Shown here one piece after another: positions 54,988-63,559 of a stretch of DNA of 64,000 nucleotides (the stretch's first letter is position 1; every line of letters starts with the position of its first letter). Under the pieces are notes generated by a model. That model worked only from the letters and a program-made list of their open reading frames with translations, did no database searches and was not told the origin of the DNA. The stretch is taken from assembly GCF_024498075.1 (NCBI RefSeq), contig NZ_JANHOF010000001.1, positions 496,001-560,000 on the forward strand, written 5' to 3'. Origin of the DNA: Paenibacillus mendelii. Its GTDB lineage: Bacteria > Bacillota > Bacilli > Paenibacillales > Paenibacillaceae. A program made the position numbers and the translations under genes.

Positions 54988-56734
54988 ATAATTCGGATCC
55001 GCCTTCTCTGATCATCCGTGAATAGGCCGAGCTCGGATTATGCGCAAGACATCCCGTTTCATCAAATTCCAGCACGCTGCCTTCCTGTAGAACGAGTGTA
55101 TAATCGGTGTTCCTGACAGTCGATAGACGATGGGCAATAATGATGCAGGTCCGATTCTTCATTAATACGGCAATCGCCTTCTCAATTCTTCTCTCTGTTA
55201 TAGGATCGATTCGAGAAGTCGCTTCATCGAGTATGAGGATCCGAGGGTTGCATAGAAATACACGGGTGAACGCAATCAGCTGGGCCTCTCCCCCTGACAA
55301 ATTGCTGCCATCACGCTCAATTCTCGTATCCAGCCCATCAGCCATGCTGCGGAACCAGTCACAGAGCCCCAATCGATCGATGATCTGCACAATTTGTTCA
55401 TCCGTTATATGATCTTTGTACATCGTGATATTGTCTCTTAACGAACCGGCGAACAATTCAATGCTCTGCGATACAATGCCAATGCTCGCCCGGAAACTAT
55501 CAAGCGCATACTCCCGGCTATCTGTTCCATTAATCCGGATGGCTCCCTCTTGCGGATCGCACATACGGAAGAGCAGTCGGGCCAGAGTAGATTTACCGCT
55601 CCCGGTCTTCCCTAATAACCCGACTGTCTTATTCGCAGGAATTTGAAAGCTGACGTTACGCAGGACCTGATGCTGATCATCATCATAACGGAAAGACACA
55701 TGATCGAATTGGATTGAAATTGCCGGATCCATAAGATGTGCACGGCCCGATGTGTCCACCTTGCCGGTATAATCGAGCAATTCATTCATTCGCAGCAGTG
55801 CCGCATGGACGTATTGCAGGTCTGAGATCTCGGCAACCATGCTCTTAAGCGGAATGAGCAGGATCGTGATGTAATAATAAATGAGAAATATCGTTCCGAT
55901 ACTCATAGCTTTATTATGAAGATGAAGGAGCCCCATAGAGAGCAGAGTTACAGCCAATACGAGAGCGAGCATCACTTCACCGGTGTTAATCACGATTCCA
56001 ATCCGGAATCCGGTTTGCTTGCGGGTCCGATATAAGCTTTTCAATTTTGCGTAATACGAGTGAAGGGTATAGGTCTCTGCCTTGAATGCCCGAATATCCT
56101 CCCGTCCTGCAATCCGCTCATCGATAAAACCGACAGTATCGGCAGAATCCGCCATATAGTTCCGAATCGTCTTCGAGCCGAACTTGCCCATTCGAGTCAA
56201 TACAACCAATCCGGTGATGGATAGAGCTAATACTACAAACCCCATGTAGAGATTTATGTAGAAGATGACGACAACAATACATACAATCAACAGATTATTG
56301 CTGATCATCTTCAAAGCAAAGGCCGATAAAAAATTGTTGAGCTTACCGACGTCTCCATCAATCCGCTCAACCATCTCCCCGGGTGTATGCCGGCTGTGAA
56401 AAGACAAGTCATAATTCAAGCATTGTCTCATGAGATCCAGTCTTACCTTATTGGTGATCTTCCAGGTTACATCGCTAGTAATGAATTGCATGACAATCGT
56501 TACCAGCTGCCTGATTACCGTCAGTCCGAGAAAAAACAGCGCAATCGTGAGAAGCTCCGCGGCTGCCTTCCCAGCTTGTGCGCTGTCTAGAAATCGCTGT
56601 ATATATAGCGGACTATAAATTTGAAGAGCTATATTCCCGAAGATGAAGAGGAGAAGCAGCAGTAATTGAGCGCGGTGCGTATACAGATAACCATACATAA
56701 ATTTGAACTGGGCTCTGTCTAGTCGAATAAACAT
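54980..56734 (-). CDS. ABC exporter half-transporter, catalytic subunit
   Basis: The 584-residue half-exporter has six helices and a complete ATPase: GKTGSGKST, LSGGE, LILDEATSRID and AHRLST. ATG 56734 follows GGGAGG by 6 nt; the in-frame start at 56767 lies in the promoter region. It pairs with the overlapping downstream gene. No biosynthetic gene for a peptide or antibiotic is adjacent, so the substrate cannot be named. Confidence 0.88.
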   Translation of the reverse strand: MFIRLDRAQFKFMYGYLYTHRAQLLLLLLFIFGNIALQIYSPLYIQRFLDSAQAGKAAAELLTIALFFLGLTVIRQLVTIVMQFITSDVTWKITNKVRLDLMRQCLNYDLSFHSRHTPGEMVERIDGDVGKLNNFLSAFALKMISNNLLIVCIVVVIFYINLYMGFVVLALSITGLVVLTRMGKFGSKTIRNYMADSADTVGFIDERIAGREDIRAFKAETYTLHSYYAKLKSLYRTRKQTGFRIGIVINTGEVMLALVLAVTLLSMGLLHLHNKAMSIGTIFLIYYYITILLIPLKSMVAEISDLQYVHAALLRMNELLDYTGKVDTSGRAHLMDPAISIQFDHVSFRYDDDQHQVLRNVSFQIPANKTVGLLGKTGSGKSTLARLLFRMCDPQEGAIRINGTDSREYALDSFRASIGIVSQSIELFAGSLRDNITMYKDHITDEQIVQIIDRLGLCDWFRSMADGLDTRIERDGSNLSGGEAQLIAFTRVFLCNPRILILDEATSRIDPITERRIEKAIAVLMKNRTCIIIAHRLSTVRNTDYTLVLQEGSVLEFDETGCLAHNPSSAYSRMIREGGSELYA

Positions 56735-56957
56735 ATCCGGCCTCCCTTTGAGATGAACGATCGTCATAAATAAACTATAGGAAATCCCAAAAAAAGTATA
56801 GACTTAACCTTTTCTGTGAGATATACTACTATTATGGAAGGCGAGGACGCCTGAGTTGTATTAACTTATGTCAAATTCAAAGACTCCTATACGAAAGCAT
56901 GATGCCACAGGCATTGTGCTTTTTTTTGTTCCGCTGCTCCTTCCACTTTGGACGAAT

Positions 56958-56993
56958 AAAAAAACTCTCCTCCCCTTTCAGGGACGAGAGTTC
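56958..56993 (-). terminator. Terminator of the zinc-ribbon ABC/DUF1854 operon
   Basis: AACTCTC (56963-56969) pairs with GAGAGTT (56986-56992) with inner GGGG/CCC pairing. The minus-strand tail is T7. It begins 4 nt from the stop at 56997. Confidence 0.85.
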
Positions 56994-56996
56994 TCG

Positions 56997-59222
56997 TTAT
57001 ACCGCGTGCTCAACCTTGTGCTGTTCCGTCTTCTGCTTCGACATGTCGCGCTGCGCGTTAATGAGATTATAATAAATGCCTTCTTTCTCCATCAGCTCGC
57101 GATGCGTACCGACCTCAGCCACTTCACCTTTGTTCAGTACTAGCAGGCGGTCCGCATTCCGCAATGTCGCAAGCCTGTGGGCGATCGCAATGGTCGTGCG
57201 GTTATGCGTAACCCGCTTCAACGCTTCTTGAATGGCCATCTCCGTATCGATATCGAGCGAGGCGGTCGCTTCATCCAGAATTAGAATACGCGGATTGTTC
57301 ATGACCGCTCTGGCAATCGCCAGACGCTGTCTCTCGCCGCCGGATAAGTTGTTCCCGTTCTCCTCCAGCTTCGTATCGTAGCCATCCGGGAAGTTAATGA
57401 TGAAGTCATGGGCATTGGCGATTTTCGCGGCTTGGATGACCTCCTCCTGGGTGGCATCCGGCTTGGAATAGCGGATGTTCTCCATAATCGTCCCGCTGAA
57501 GAGGAAGGTCTCCTGCAGTACGACACTAATCTGGGACCGGAGATCCTCCTGCTTAATGTCGCGAATATCAATGCCATCGATCTTTATCGTGCCTTCCGTA
57601 ACATCGTAGAAGCGGGACAGCAGGTTAATCAGCGTTGACTTACCCGAACCCGAATGACCTACCAGTCCGATCATCTCGCCCTGCTTCACGTCGAAAGTGA
57701 TCTGCTTAAGGACCGGCTCATACGATTTGTAGCCGAAGAACACATCGTTGAATGCTATGGTTCCCTTAATGTCATGCTTCAGCGACACCTCTTTATCGAG
57801 CACCTCAGGCTGTTCGTCGATCACCGAGAATACACGGTCAATCGAGATCACCGCATTGGCTACCCAACGAGGCATGAACATCATCCATGCGATAGGCCCG
57901 AATATCATCCCGGCATAGCTGCTGAATTGAATGAGCTCACCCAGATTCATTTCTTTGCCGATGATCATGTTGCATCCGATAAGAAGCACCAGATATTGTC
58001 CCAATTGGATCAAGTAGTTCGTGATGGGCGACAGAATACTGAACAGCTTCTCGGATTTAATCGCGGCATCCATAAACTGGCTGTTATACTTTCTGAACTT
58101 CAGGATTTCTCCATCTTCCTTGCCGAACGCTTTCACGACGCGTATGCCGCTTAATACGTCATGCAGGAACGAGTTGGCTTTGTCATAGACCCGCCACTGC
58201 TTGTGGAATAGCTTCCACAATACGTATTTCCAAATATACATGTGCATGTAGGCGACGATTGGCGCAGGAAGCAGGACGACTAACGCCAGCTTCCAGTCCG
58301 CATTGAAGAGCAGAATGCTCGCCGAGATCAGCATAATCAGCTGAAAGATGGCTGTTGTACACACTTCTTGAATGAGATGGCGGATTCGATCCGTATCGGA
58401 GGTGATCCGGTTCATAATATCACCCGAGCGCTGCGATGTCAGAAATCCAAGCGAGAGATTCTGAAGCTTATCGTAGACGATCTTCCGCAGATCGGCAGCG
58501 ATTCCCGAGCTGACTCCGGCCATAATCCGGCCTCTGATGATGCCGAACAGCTCCCCGAGCACAAGTGCAAGCAGCATTGCGCCCAGGACGTAGAAGAATA
58601 TCGTCTTGCTGGCGTCCTGCCCCTCCGGCGGCTGCAAGGAGGAGTTGATCAGGATCTTCTGCAAATACGGACCCACCAATGCAACCGCTGATGAGGCCAA
58701 CAGGACGATCAACCCCAGGCTCATATTCTTCCAATGAGACTTGGATACTGTGAACAGCCGCTTGAAGGCTGCCGCTTTATTCATGCATCTAGGGCAAACT
58801 CTAGTGCCGTGCACGAGTGATCCGCCGCATTTGGTACAGACCGGCTCTACTTCGTTGTTGAAGATCCGGATTCTTCTCTGTGCGGACATGTCGTTGAGAA
58901 TCTGCGCGATATAGCCGTATCTCGCCGCATGCTGCATCGTAACCCTGACCAGAATCCGTTTGGTCCCGCCCTCTTCAGCTTCCAGAACGGAATTACCGAT
59001 AAGAGGGACAATTTTGTAATCCTTCATGGCAGCGATCAGTCCGCTGTCTAGAACCTTGCCATGCTCCACATAAGCCCATTTATCTTGACCGACGACAAAG
59101 TAGCCCGGCATTCTTTGGCCTGTTAAGGATAAATCGGCAGGCACCCCGTACCGGATTTCCTCGCCAACGGCTCGCTGAGCCGCCTGCAAATCTTGCTCTG
59201 ACAGCGTAAAATTGAGATTCAT
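56997..59222 (-). CDS. Zinc-ribbon-bearing ABC exporter half-transporter, second gene copy
   Basis: The 741-residue protein has an N-terminal soluble domain (about 1-125), a treble CTKCGG...CPRCMNK zinc-ribbon-like motif near 135-160, a six-helix exporter domain and a complete ATPase (GHSGSGKST, LSGGE, LILDEATASLD, AHRLAT). ATG 59222 follows GGAGG by 5 nt. The N-terminal domain is absent from ordinary half-exporters. It resembles the 59814-62108 protein around the ribbon and probably dimerises with it. It is the third gene of the operon, 40 bp after the DUF1854 gene. Confidence 0.85.
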   Translation of the reverse strand: MNLNFTLSEQDLQAAQRAVGEEIRYGVPADLSLTGQRMPGYFVVGQDKWAYVEHGKVLDSGLIAAMKDYKIVPLIGNSVLEAEEGGTKRILVRVTMQHAARYGYIAQILNDMSAQRRIRIFNNEVEPVCTKCGGSLVHGTRVCPRCMNKAAAFKRLFTVSKSHWKNMSLGLIVLLASSAVALVGPYLQKILINSSLQPPEGQDASKTIFFYVLGAMLLALVLGELFGIIRGRIMAGVSSGIAADLRKIVYDKLQNLSLGFLTSQRSGDIMNRITSDTDRIRHLIQEVCTTAIFQLIMLISASILLFNADWKLALVVLLPAPIVAYMHMYIWKYVLWKLFHKQWRVYDKANSFLHDVLSGIRVVKAFGKEDGEILKFRKYNSQFMDAAIKSEKLFSILSPITNYLIQLGQYLVLLIGCNMIIGKEMNLGELIQFSSYAGMIFGPIAWMMFMPRWVANAVISIDRVFSVIDEQPEVLDKEVSLKHDIKGTIAFNDVFFGYKSYEPVLKQITFDVKQGEMIGLVGHSGSGKSTLINLLSRFYDVTEGTIKIDGIDIRDIKQEDLRSQISVVLQETFLFSGTIMENIRYSKPDATQEEVIQAAKIANAHDFIINFPDGYDTKLEENGNNLSGGERQRLAIARAVMNNPRILILDEATASLDIDTEMAIQEALKRVTHNRTTIAIAHRLATLRNADRLLVLNKGEVAEVGTHRELMEKEGIYYNLINAQRDMSKQKTEQHKVEHAV

Positions 59223-59262
59223 CGAATCCTCCATCCCCTATTTGAAAGATGCCGCAGCAAGG

Positions 59263-59817
59263 CTACATGCACATTTCAACCATCCGGTATTCCCTGTCGC
59301 TCAGACGTTCCAGATCGGCGATAATGAAGCGGTTCCCGTCCACATCTGTAATCAGAAGGCGCTTATCCGATACCATCTTCGCATTGCCGCCGCCGTCCCG
59401 AACTGTAAACCGGCAGAGGCCCGCAGTCGTCTCCGCCTCCCAGTACGAATAGCCGAACTCTTGCTTCACGGCAACCACATTCGTGATCTCCGGCGCAAAA
59501 TAGCGGATTTGAACCTGCTCTTCAAGCAGGTCGGCCATTTCCTTCGAAAAATCATCCAACGAGCGAATCATGCCGATTTCTTTATTCTCGATCGTACGGA
59601 TCGAGAGATAAATTCGTTTGTTCGTGTGAGGGAAGGAGCAGTGGACATAGACGGTTGGATGCTCCTCTTCCGCCACCTTGACGGACAGCATATTGCCGGG
59701 TGTCTTACTGAACACGGTATTGTCCGCCGACAGATATCGAATCTTGGCCGCATCGGCTAAGTCTGACTCTGTCTTCACTTCTTCGTTCACGACCGGATTG
59801 GCTACAGATTGCATCAT
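59263..59817 (-). CDS. DUF1854 family protein
   Basis: The 184-residue cytosolic protein matches DUF1854 in its IRYLSADNTVFSKT opening, IGMIRSLDDF segment, QIRYFAPEIT, the YWEAETTAGLCRFTVRD strands and the RLLITDVDGNRFIIADL end. GAGGTGA precedes the ATG, which overlaps the upstream ABC gene by 4 nt, so they are translationally coupled. DUF1854 proteins elsewhere sit beside ABC exporters; I recall such pairs being annotated near cyanophycin genes in other phyla. Here no cyanophycin gene is seen. Confidence 0.82.
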   Translation of the reverse strand: MMQSVANPVVNEEVKTESDLADAAKIRYLSADNTVFSKTPGNMLSVKVAEEEHPTVYVHCSFPHTNKRIYLSIRTIENKEIGMIRSLDDFSKEMADLLEEQVQIRYFAPEITNVVAVKQEFGYSYWEAETTAGLCRFTVRDGGGNAKMVSDKRLLITDVDGNRFIIADLERLSDREYRMVEMCM

Positions 59818-62108
59818 GCTATAATCACCTCATTCATTTTGAGCGCCTCATCGTGCTTCTTCACCAAACCATGATAGATGCCTTCACGTTCCATCAGCTG
59901 ATCATGCGTACCATCCTCAACGACCTTGCCATGCTCCATAACGACCAAATAATCGGCATTGCGGAGCGTAGATAGGCGATGGGCGATCGCAATCGTCGTT
60001 CTTCCCTTGATCAACGAATCCAGCGCCTCTTGAATTTGCAGCTCCGTCTCCGTATCGAGCGAAGCTGTGGCTTCATCCAGAATCAATATCTTCGGATTAT
60101 GAAGAATGGCCCTTGCGATGGATAGCCGCTGCTTCTCCCCGCCCGACAAGTTATGTCCGCCCGTGCCAACGATCGTGTCGTAGCCATCCGGGAGCTTCTC
60201 GATGAAATCATGAGCATTGGCGATCTTGGCGGCGTTAATAATATCGTCAACCGTACAATCAGGATCTGCATAGGCGATGTTCTCGGCGATGCTCCCCGAG
60301 AATACATACACATCCTGGGATACAATCCCAATGTTCTTGCGCAAGGATGCGGTCGTGAGATCCTTAATATTGATATCATCGATCAGGATCTCTCCTTCCG
60401 AGACGTCATATAGACGGGAGATCAAGTTCACGAGCGTCGATTTTCCGGCCCCCGAATGTCCGACGACGCCAATCATCTGGCCAGGCTTGGCATGCATCGA
60501 AACATTCTTCATAATCGGTTTATTCGGTTCATAGCCGAAGACCACGTTCGATACCTTGATATCACCCTTCATCGCCGAGAGTTCAACCGCATCGGCTTTC
60601 TCCGCGATTTCCGGCACCGTGTCCTGAATTTCGAATATGCGCTGTGCCGCCGTCATACAGTGCGACCACCAGTTCACGATGTTGTTCATGAATTGAATGG
60701 GGCCGTACAAGAGGTACATGTAGTTGACGAAAGTTAGAACCTTACCGAAGGAGAATTCTCCCTGCATTACCATCCAGCCGCCGAACGCCCAGATGAGAAT
60801 GCCGCCCGTCTGTGTTAAGAAGTTAAGTACCGGGAAGACCGTGCTGCCGAGCTTGTTGACGGTCTGCTCCGCATCGGAGAACGATACATTGGACCGGTGA
60901 AACCGTTCCATCTCCTTCTGTTCCTTGCCAAAGGCTTTCACCACGCGCGTGCCGCGAATGGTATCGCTGATGATGGAATTCATGGCACTTACTTTGCGAT
61001 GCCGTCTCCAGGATAGGCGCCACAGCCTCGGAAATACTTTCTTGACGATCAGAAATACGAATGGAAGCGGAATGAAGCACAGCAGCGTCAGCTTCCAGTC
61101 CATGTACAACAGAATCGCAGTGATACCGACAATGTTCATGGCATTGACAATAAAGTATGACATTCCGTCGACAAAGAAGAACTGCAGCTCGGTCGCATCG
61201 TTATTGACCCTCGTCATCAGCTGTCCGGTCTGCTTCTTCTGGAAGAAGTTGAGCGACAGCCGCTGCATAGCCGAGAAGACGCTTGACTTCAGATCGAAGG
61301 CGACGTTCGCCGCCAATCTGGCATTGATAACCCCGAACCAAACCCCGAATACGAGCGATAACGTTCGGAATGCAATGATGAGCAGAATAACAAGACCAAT
61401 CTGGCCTGCGAACGAGCCTTTACCGCCCAGAGCCTGGTCGAACAGCACCGTACCCTGCAGGTAGGGGATGACGAGTCCCGTCGCAGAATTGAGCAGCATG
61501 AAAAGGACGATAAGGAACATGGAGCCTTTGTATTTGCCGGCGAAGGACAGAAGCCTTGCGAATATAGCATGCTTCTTCATACACTTCGGGCAAATCTGCC
61601 TGCCCTCCTCGGGATAAATCATCCCGCACTTCGGACAGGAGGTATGCTCCTGCTCATCGTCCAAATCCTGACTGTTTAATTCCTCGCTTTTCTTCAGCTT
61701 CGTGAAAAGTGATACCAGCCTTGCTGCTTTCCCCATGTGTCCGTTCGTGAACGCAGCTGCAATTCGTTCCTCCGTCTCCTTCACCACGATCAGCCCGGAA
61801 GCGACGAGGTTCACAATGGAAACGGATTCAATTCGTTCAAGCGGGACAGCTTCTACCGTCCATTCACCGGACTGGACAGGCTCCACGCTCTTTTTCTTCC
61901 GGGGCATTGCGTACCCCTTGTAGATCTTTTCTTTGGAAGGCTCTCTGCCGCTGCCGATCGTGATCAGCCGATCACGGCACAGAATCAGGTACGTATCGAC
62001 AAATCCGCCGTCCGGCGTTCGGTCGCAGACCATCCAGAACAGAATATCCTTATCGAATACCTGCTCCTTCTGCAACAAGGTGGAAATTTCATTAGGAAGT
62101 ATCTTCAT
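59814..62108 (-). CDS. Zinc-ribbon-bearing ABC exporter half-transporter, first gene copy
   Basis: The 764-residue protein starts at ATG 62108, 5 nt after GGAG. Its N-terminal part (about 1-155) looks like a bacterial PH-type domain (LFWMVCDRTPDGG, LILCRDRLITIG, ERIESVSIVNL). A CPKCGM...CPKCMKK ribbon follows near 158-180, directly before the first membrane helix. The exporter domain and ATPase are canonical (GHSGAGKST, LSGGE, LILDEATASLD, AHRLST). It leads the three-gene operon and overlaps the DUF1854 gene. Confidence 0.85.
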   Translation of the reverse strand: MKILPNEISTLLQKEQVFDKDILFWMVCDRTPDGGFVDTYLILCRDRLITIGSGREPSKEKIYKGYAMPRKKKSVEPVQSGEWTVEAVPLERIESVSIVNLVASGLIVVKETEERIAAAFTNGHMGKAARLVSLFTKLKKSEELNSQDLDDEQEHTSCPKCGMIYPEEGRQICPKCMKKHAIFARLLSFAGKYKGSMFLIVLFMLLNSATGLVIPYLQGTVLFDQALGGKGSFAGQIGLVILLIIAFRTLSLVFGVWFGVINARLAANVAFDLKSSVFSAMQRLSLNFFQKKQTGQLMTRVNNDATELQFFFVDGMSYFIVNAMNIVGITAILLYMDWKLTLLCFIPLPFVFLIVKKVFPRLWRLSWRRHRKVSAMNSIISDTIRGTRVVKAFGKEQKEMERFHRSNVSFSDAEQTVNKLGSTVFPVLNFLTQTGGILIWAFGGWMVMQGEFSFGKVLTFVNYMYLLYGPIQFMNNIVNWWSHCMTAAQRIFEIQDTVPEIAEKADAVELSAMKGDIKVSNVVFGYEPNKPIMKNVSMHAKPGQMIGVVGHSGAGKSTLVNLISRLYDVSEGEILIDDINIKDLTTASLRKNIGIVSQDVYVFSGSIAENIAYADPDCTVDDIINAAKIANAHDFIEKLPDGYDTIVGTGGHNLSGGEKQRLSIARAILHNPKILILDEATASLDTETELQIQEALDSLIKGRTTIAIAHRLSTLRNADYLVVMEHGKVVEDGTHDQLMEREGIYHGLVKKHDEALKMNEVIIA

Positions 62109-62457
62109 CATCTCTCCGACCATATCAAATTGGTTTTTTTACAAATCCGGCACAACCAATCATACACCTTACTCACTTACCATAAAAGATCAAATTTAAT
62201 AAATTTTAGATTCTTTTTTGCTCTCTTTGAGACCACTTCGTTTCGTGCAAAGACCACCATTCATTGTTGACAACTTGTAGGTTTCGACCCTGCTGGAAGC
62301 TCTGTCCTCCTATCTCTATTGAAAGCACGATAATTTCGCCCATATTGTACAATACATTTTATTTAATAACAATCATTATAATTTTATCCTTTTTTATAGG
62401 AAGGTTGACTGCATATGACAAGGATTTACCCCACCATTGCCACGCTGCCAATTACGG
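62109..62457. other. A/T-rich regulatory region upstream of the zinc-ribbon ABC operon
   Basis: Markedly A/T-richer than the rest of the window, especially 62140-62220 and 62340-62400. It contains a TATTGTACAATA palindrome near 62343-62354 and a Fur-box-like sequence near 62375-62395. A possible 16-codon plus-strand frame begins at 62415. No larger gene is supported. Confidence 0.5.
62375..62395. promoter_or_regulatory. Possible Fur-like box
   Basis: The minus-strand sequence TTATAATGATTGTTA matches 11 of 14 informative positions of the 7-1-7 Fur box TGATAATNATTATCA by hand alignment. The A/T-rich context raises the chance of a spurious match. Regulation of the ABC/DUF1854 operon by iron is only a possibility. 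Confidence 0.3.
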
Positions 62458-62465
62458 TTAATTAA
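62415..62465 (+). CDS. Possible 16-residue peptide gene
   Basis: ATG 62415 is preceded by GGAAGG and a T/A-rich promoter-like region with TATAAT near 62388, and encodes MTRIYPTIATLPITVN followed by TAA. It overlaps the end of the tmrB-like gene on the other strand. Length gives no statistical support, and I know no matching family; recorded only because of the ribosome binding site. Confidence 0.2.
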   Translation: MTRIYPTIATLPITVN

Positions 62466-63054
62466 AGAATCGGATATGCCGAACTTGCGTGATCAGACGG
62501 TCGAATGCTTTCCTAACGAGCCCCCTATCATCTGGCTGTAAGTCCAGGCCAAGCAGCCTGGCAATTGTTTCTGCGACTTCTGGGGTCGTTAATGGATCCG
62601 TCTCTAGATGCGGCTTGAATCGGTCATCGGACAGTCCTGCCATACAGCGGTCGATCTGCTGGACAGCCCAAGAGTGTTTGCCTTCTCCCCTGCTTCGAAG
62701 TCTACGCTGCAGCACGTCCCTGGATGCCCACAGTGTAAAATGATGAACGTTCACATTATCATTTCTTAATTTTCCGATCAACTCATCAAAAATCTGCGGG
62801 TTTACGATCGACATCGGTACGAGGATCGTCCCTTCATATTCACGATAGAGATAGGTCAGCATGGAATAATTGATCTCTCTCCACATCGTATAGTTCTGAA
62901 AGTCGTCCTCCGCTATGGCTTTGGGAATATTCTTTCTTATAAAATAGCCGGCATTCTCAGGATCAAATACGATAGAATCCGGCAATCGCCGGTGCAGCTC
63001 ATAAGCCGTTTGTGTTTTCCCGGAGCCGAATGCCCCATTAATCCATATAATCAC
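62458..63054 (-). CDS. tmrB: TmrB-like P-loop protein
   Basis: TmrB of Bacillus subtilis is an ATP-binding membrane-associated protein giving tunicamycin resistance. GTG 63054 follows GGGGGG by 6 nt and gives 198 residues, matching the known length of about 197. The Walker A is WINGAFGSGKTQTA. A shikimate-kinase-like order follows: FDPENAGYFIRK, a Trp-rich YTMWREINY and a late RRLRSRGEG lid. Upstream in-frame codons run through G-rich noncoding sequence. It may instead be a general antibiotic or nucleotide kinase. Confidence 0.8.
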   Translation of the reverse strand: MIIWINGAFGSGKTQTAYELHRRLPDSIVFDPENAGYFIRKNIPKAIAEDDFQNYTMWREINYSMLTYLYREYEGTILVPMSIVNPQIFDELIGKLRNDNVNVHHFTLWASRDVLQRRLRSRGEGKHSWAVQQIDRCMAGLSDDRFKPHLETDPLTTPEVAETIARLLGLDLQPDDRGLVRKAFDRLITQVRHIRFFN

Positions 63055-63144
63055 GATGTTCCCCCCCGCGCAGCGTAAATGTACCATCAAGACGAGCGCG
63101 GATGGAAGAATGTTGCTTTGGCCGGCATAATTGCCTGCAAGATC

Positions 63145-63175
63145 AAAGAAAACACTCCCGGAGTAGGCGAGTGTC
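63145..63175 (-). terminator. Terminator of the small zinc-binding protein gene
   Basis: ACACTC (63152-63157) pairs with GAGTGT (63169-63174) with inner CC/GG pairs. The minus-strand tail is TTTTCTTT. It lies about 30 nt after the stop at 63202. Confidence 0.65.
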
Positions 63176-63201
63176 CTTCCAACCTTTGGCTTCCATATCA
63201 C

Positions 63202-63390
63202 TTAGCCTGTTATTGTGTCTACTTTTACTTGCGGCGCATTCACGCATCTCTTGCATACTTTGTGCTGTGTTCCATCGGTCTTCGCCCGCGGATACAGCAG
63301 CTTAATTCGTGTTGCGCTGCAAACCGGGCAAGTCCCCCGCCCTCGCGACGGTAAATTCCAGAGAGGCCGGCCTCTCTTCGTTTTTGCCAT
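63202..63390 (-). CDS. Small zinc-ribbon protein, 62 aa
   Basis: The basic 62-residue protein has paired CPVC and CKRC motifs 26 residues apart, a classic zinc knuckle pair, preceded by RPLWNLPSRGRGT. AGAGGA lies a few bases before the ATG and a terminator follows, supporting a real gene despite its size. Small CxxC pair proteins often bind nucleic acid or ribosomes. No specific function is indicated. Confidence 0.7.
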   Translation of the reverse strand: MAKTKRGRPLWNLPSRGRGTCPVCSATRIKLLYPRAKTDGTQHKVCKRCVNAPQVKVDTITG

Positions 63391-63504
63391 TCATGGTTTC
63401 CTCTTTTCCGGATATAGGATCACTGCTGAATCTTCCGCTTAAGTGTAATCCCTCTGACGCGGACCAAGATAGGGAGAGAATGATTGTAATCAAACTATCC
63501 CTTA

Positions 63505-63540
63505 AGATAGAACAAAACCGGTCTTAACGACCGGCTTTGT
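63505..63540 (-). terminator. Terminator of the D-2-hydroxyacid dehydrogenase gene
   Basis: ACAAAACCGGTC (63512-63523) pairs with GACCGGCTTTGT (63529-63540) with one mismatch, around TTAAC. The minus-strand tail is TTTTGTTCT. It lies 20 nt beyond the stop at 63560. Confidence 0.85.
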
Positions 63541-63559
63541 CTCATGCTGTAACTAAGGT

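Noticed and set aside
53227..56734. Lantibiotic or bacteriocin export/immunity locus
   Set aside because: No precursor peptide, modification enzyme or C39 peptidase domain is visible near the exporter genes.
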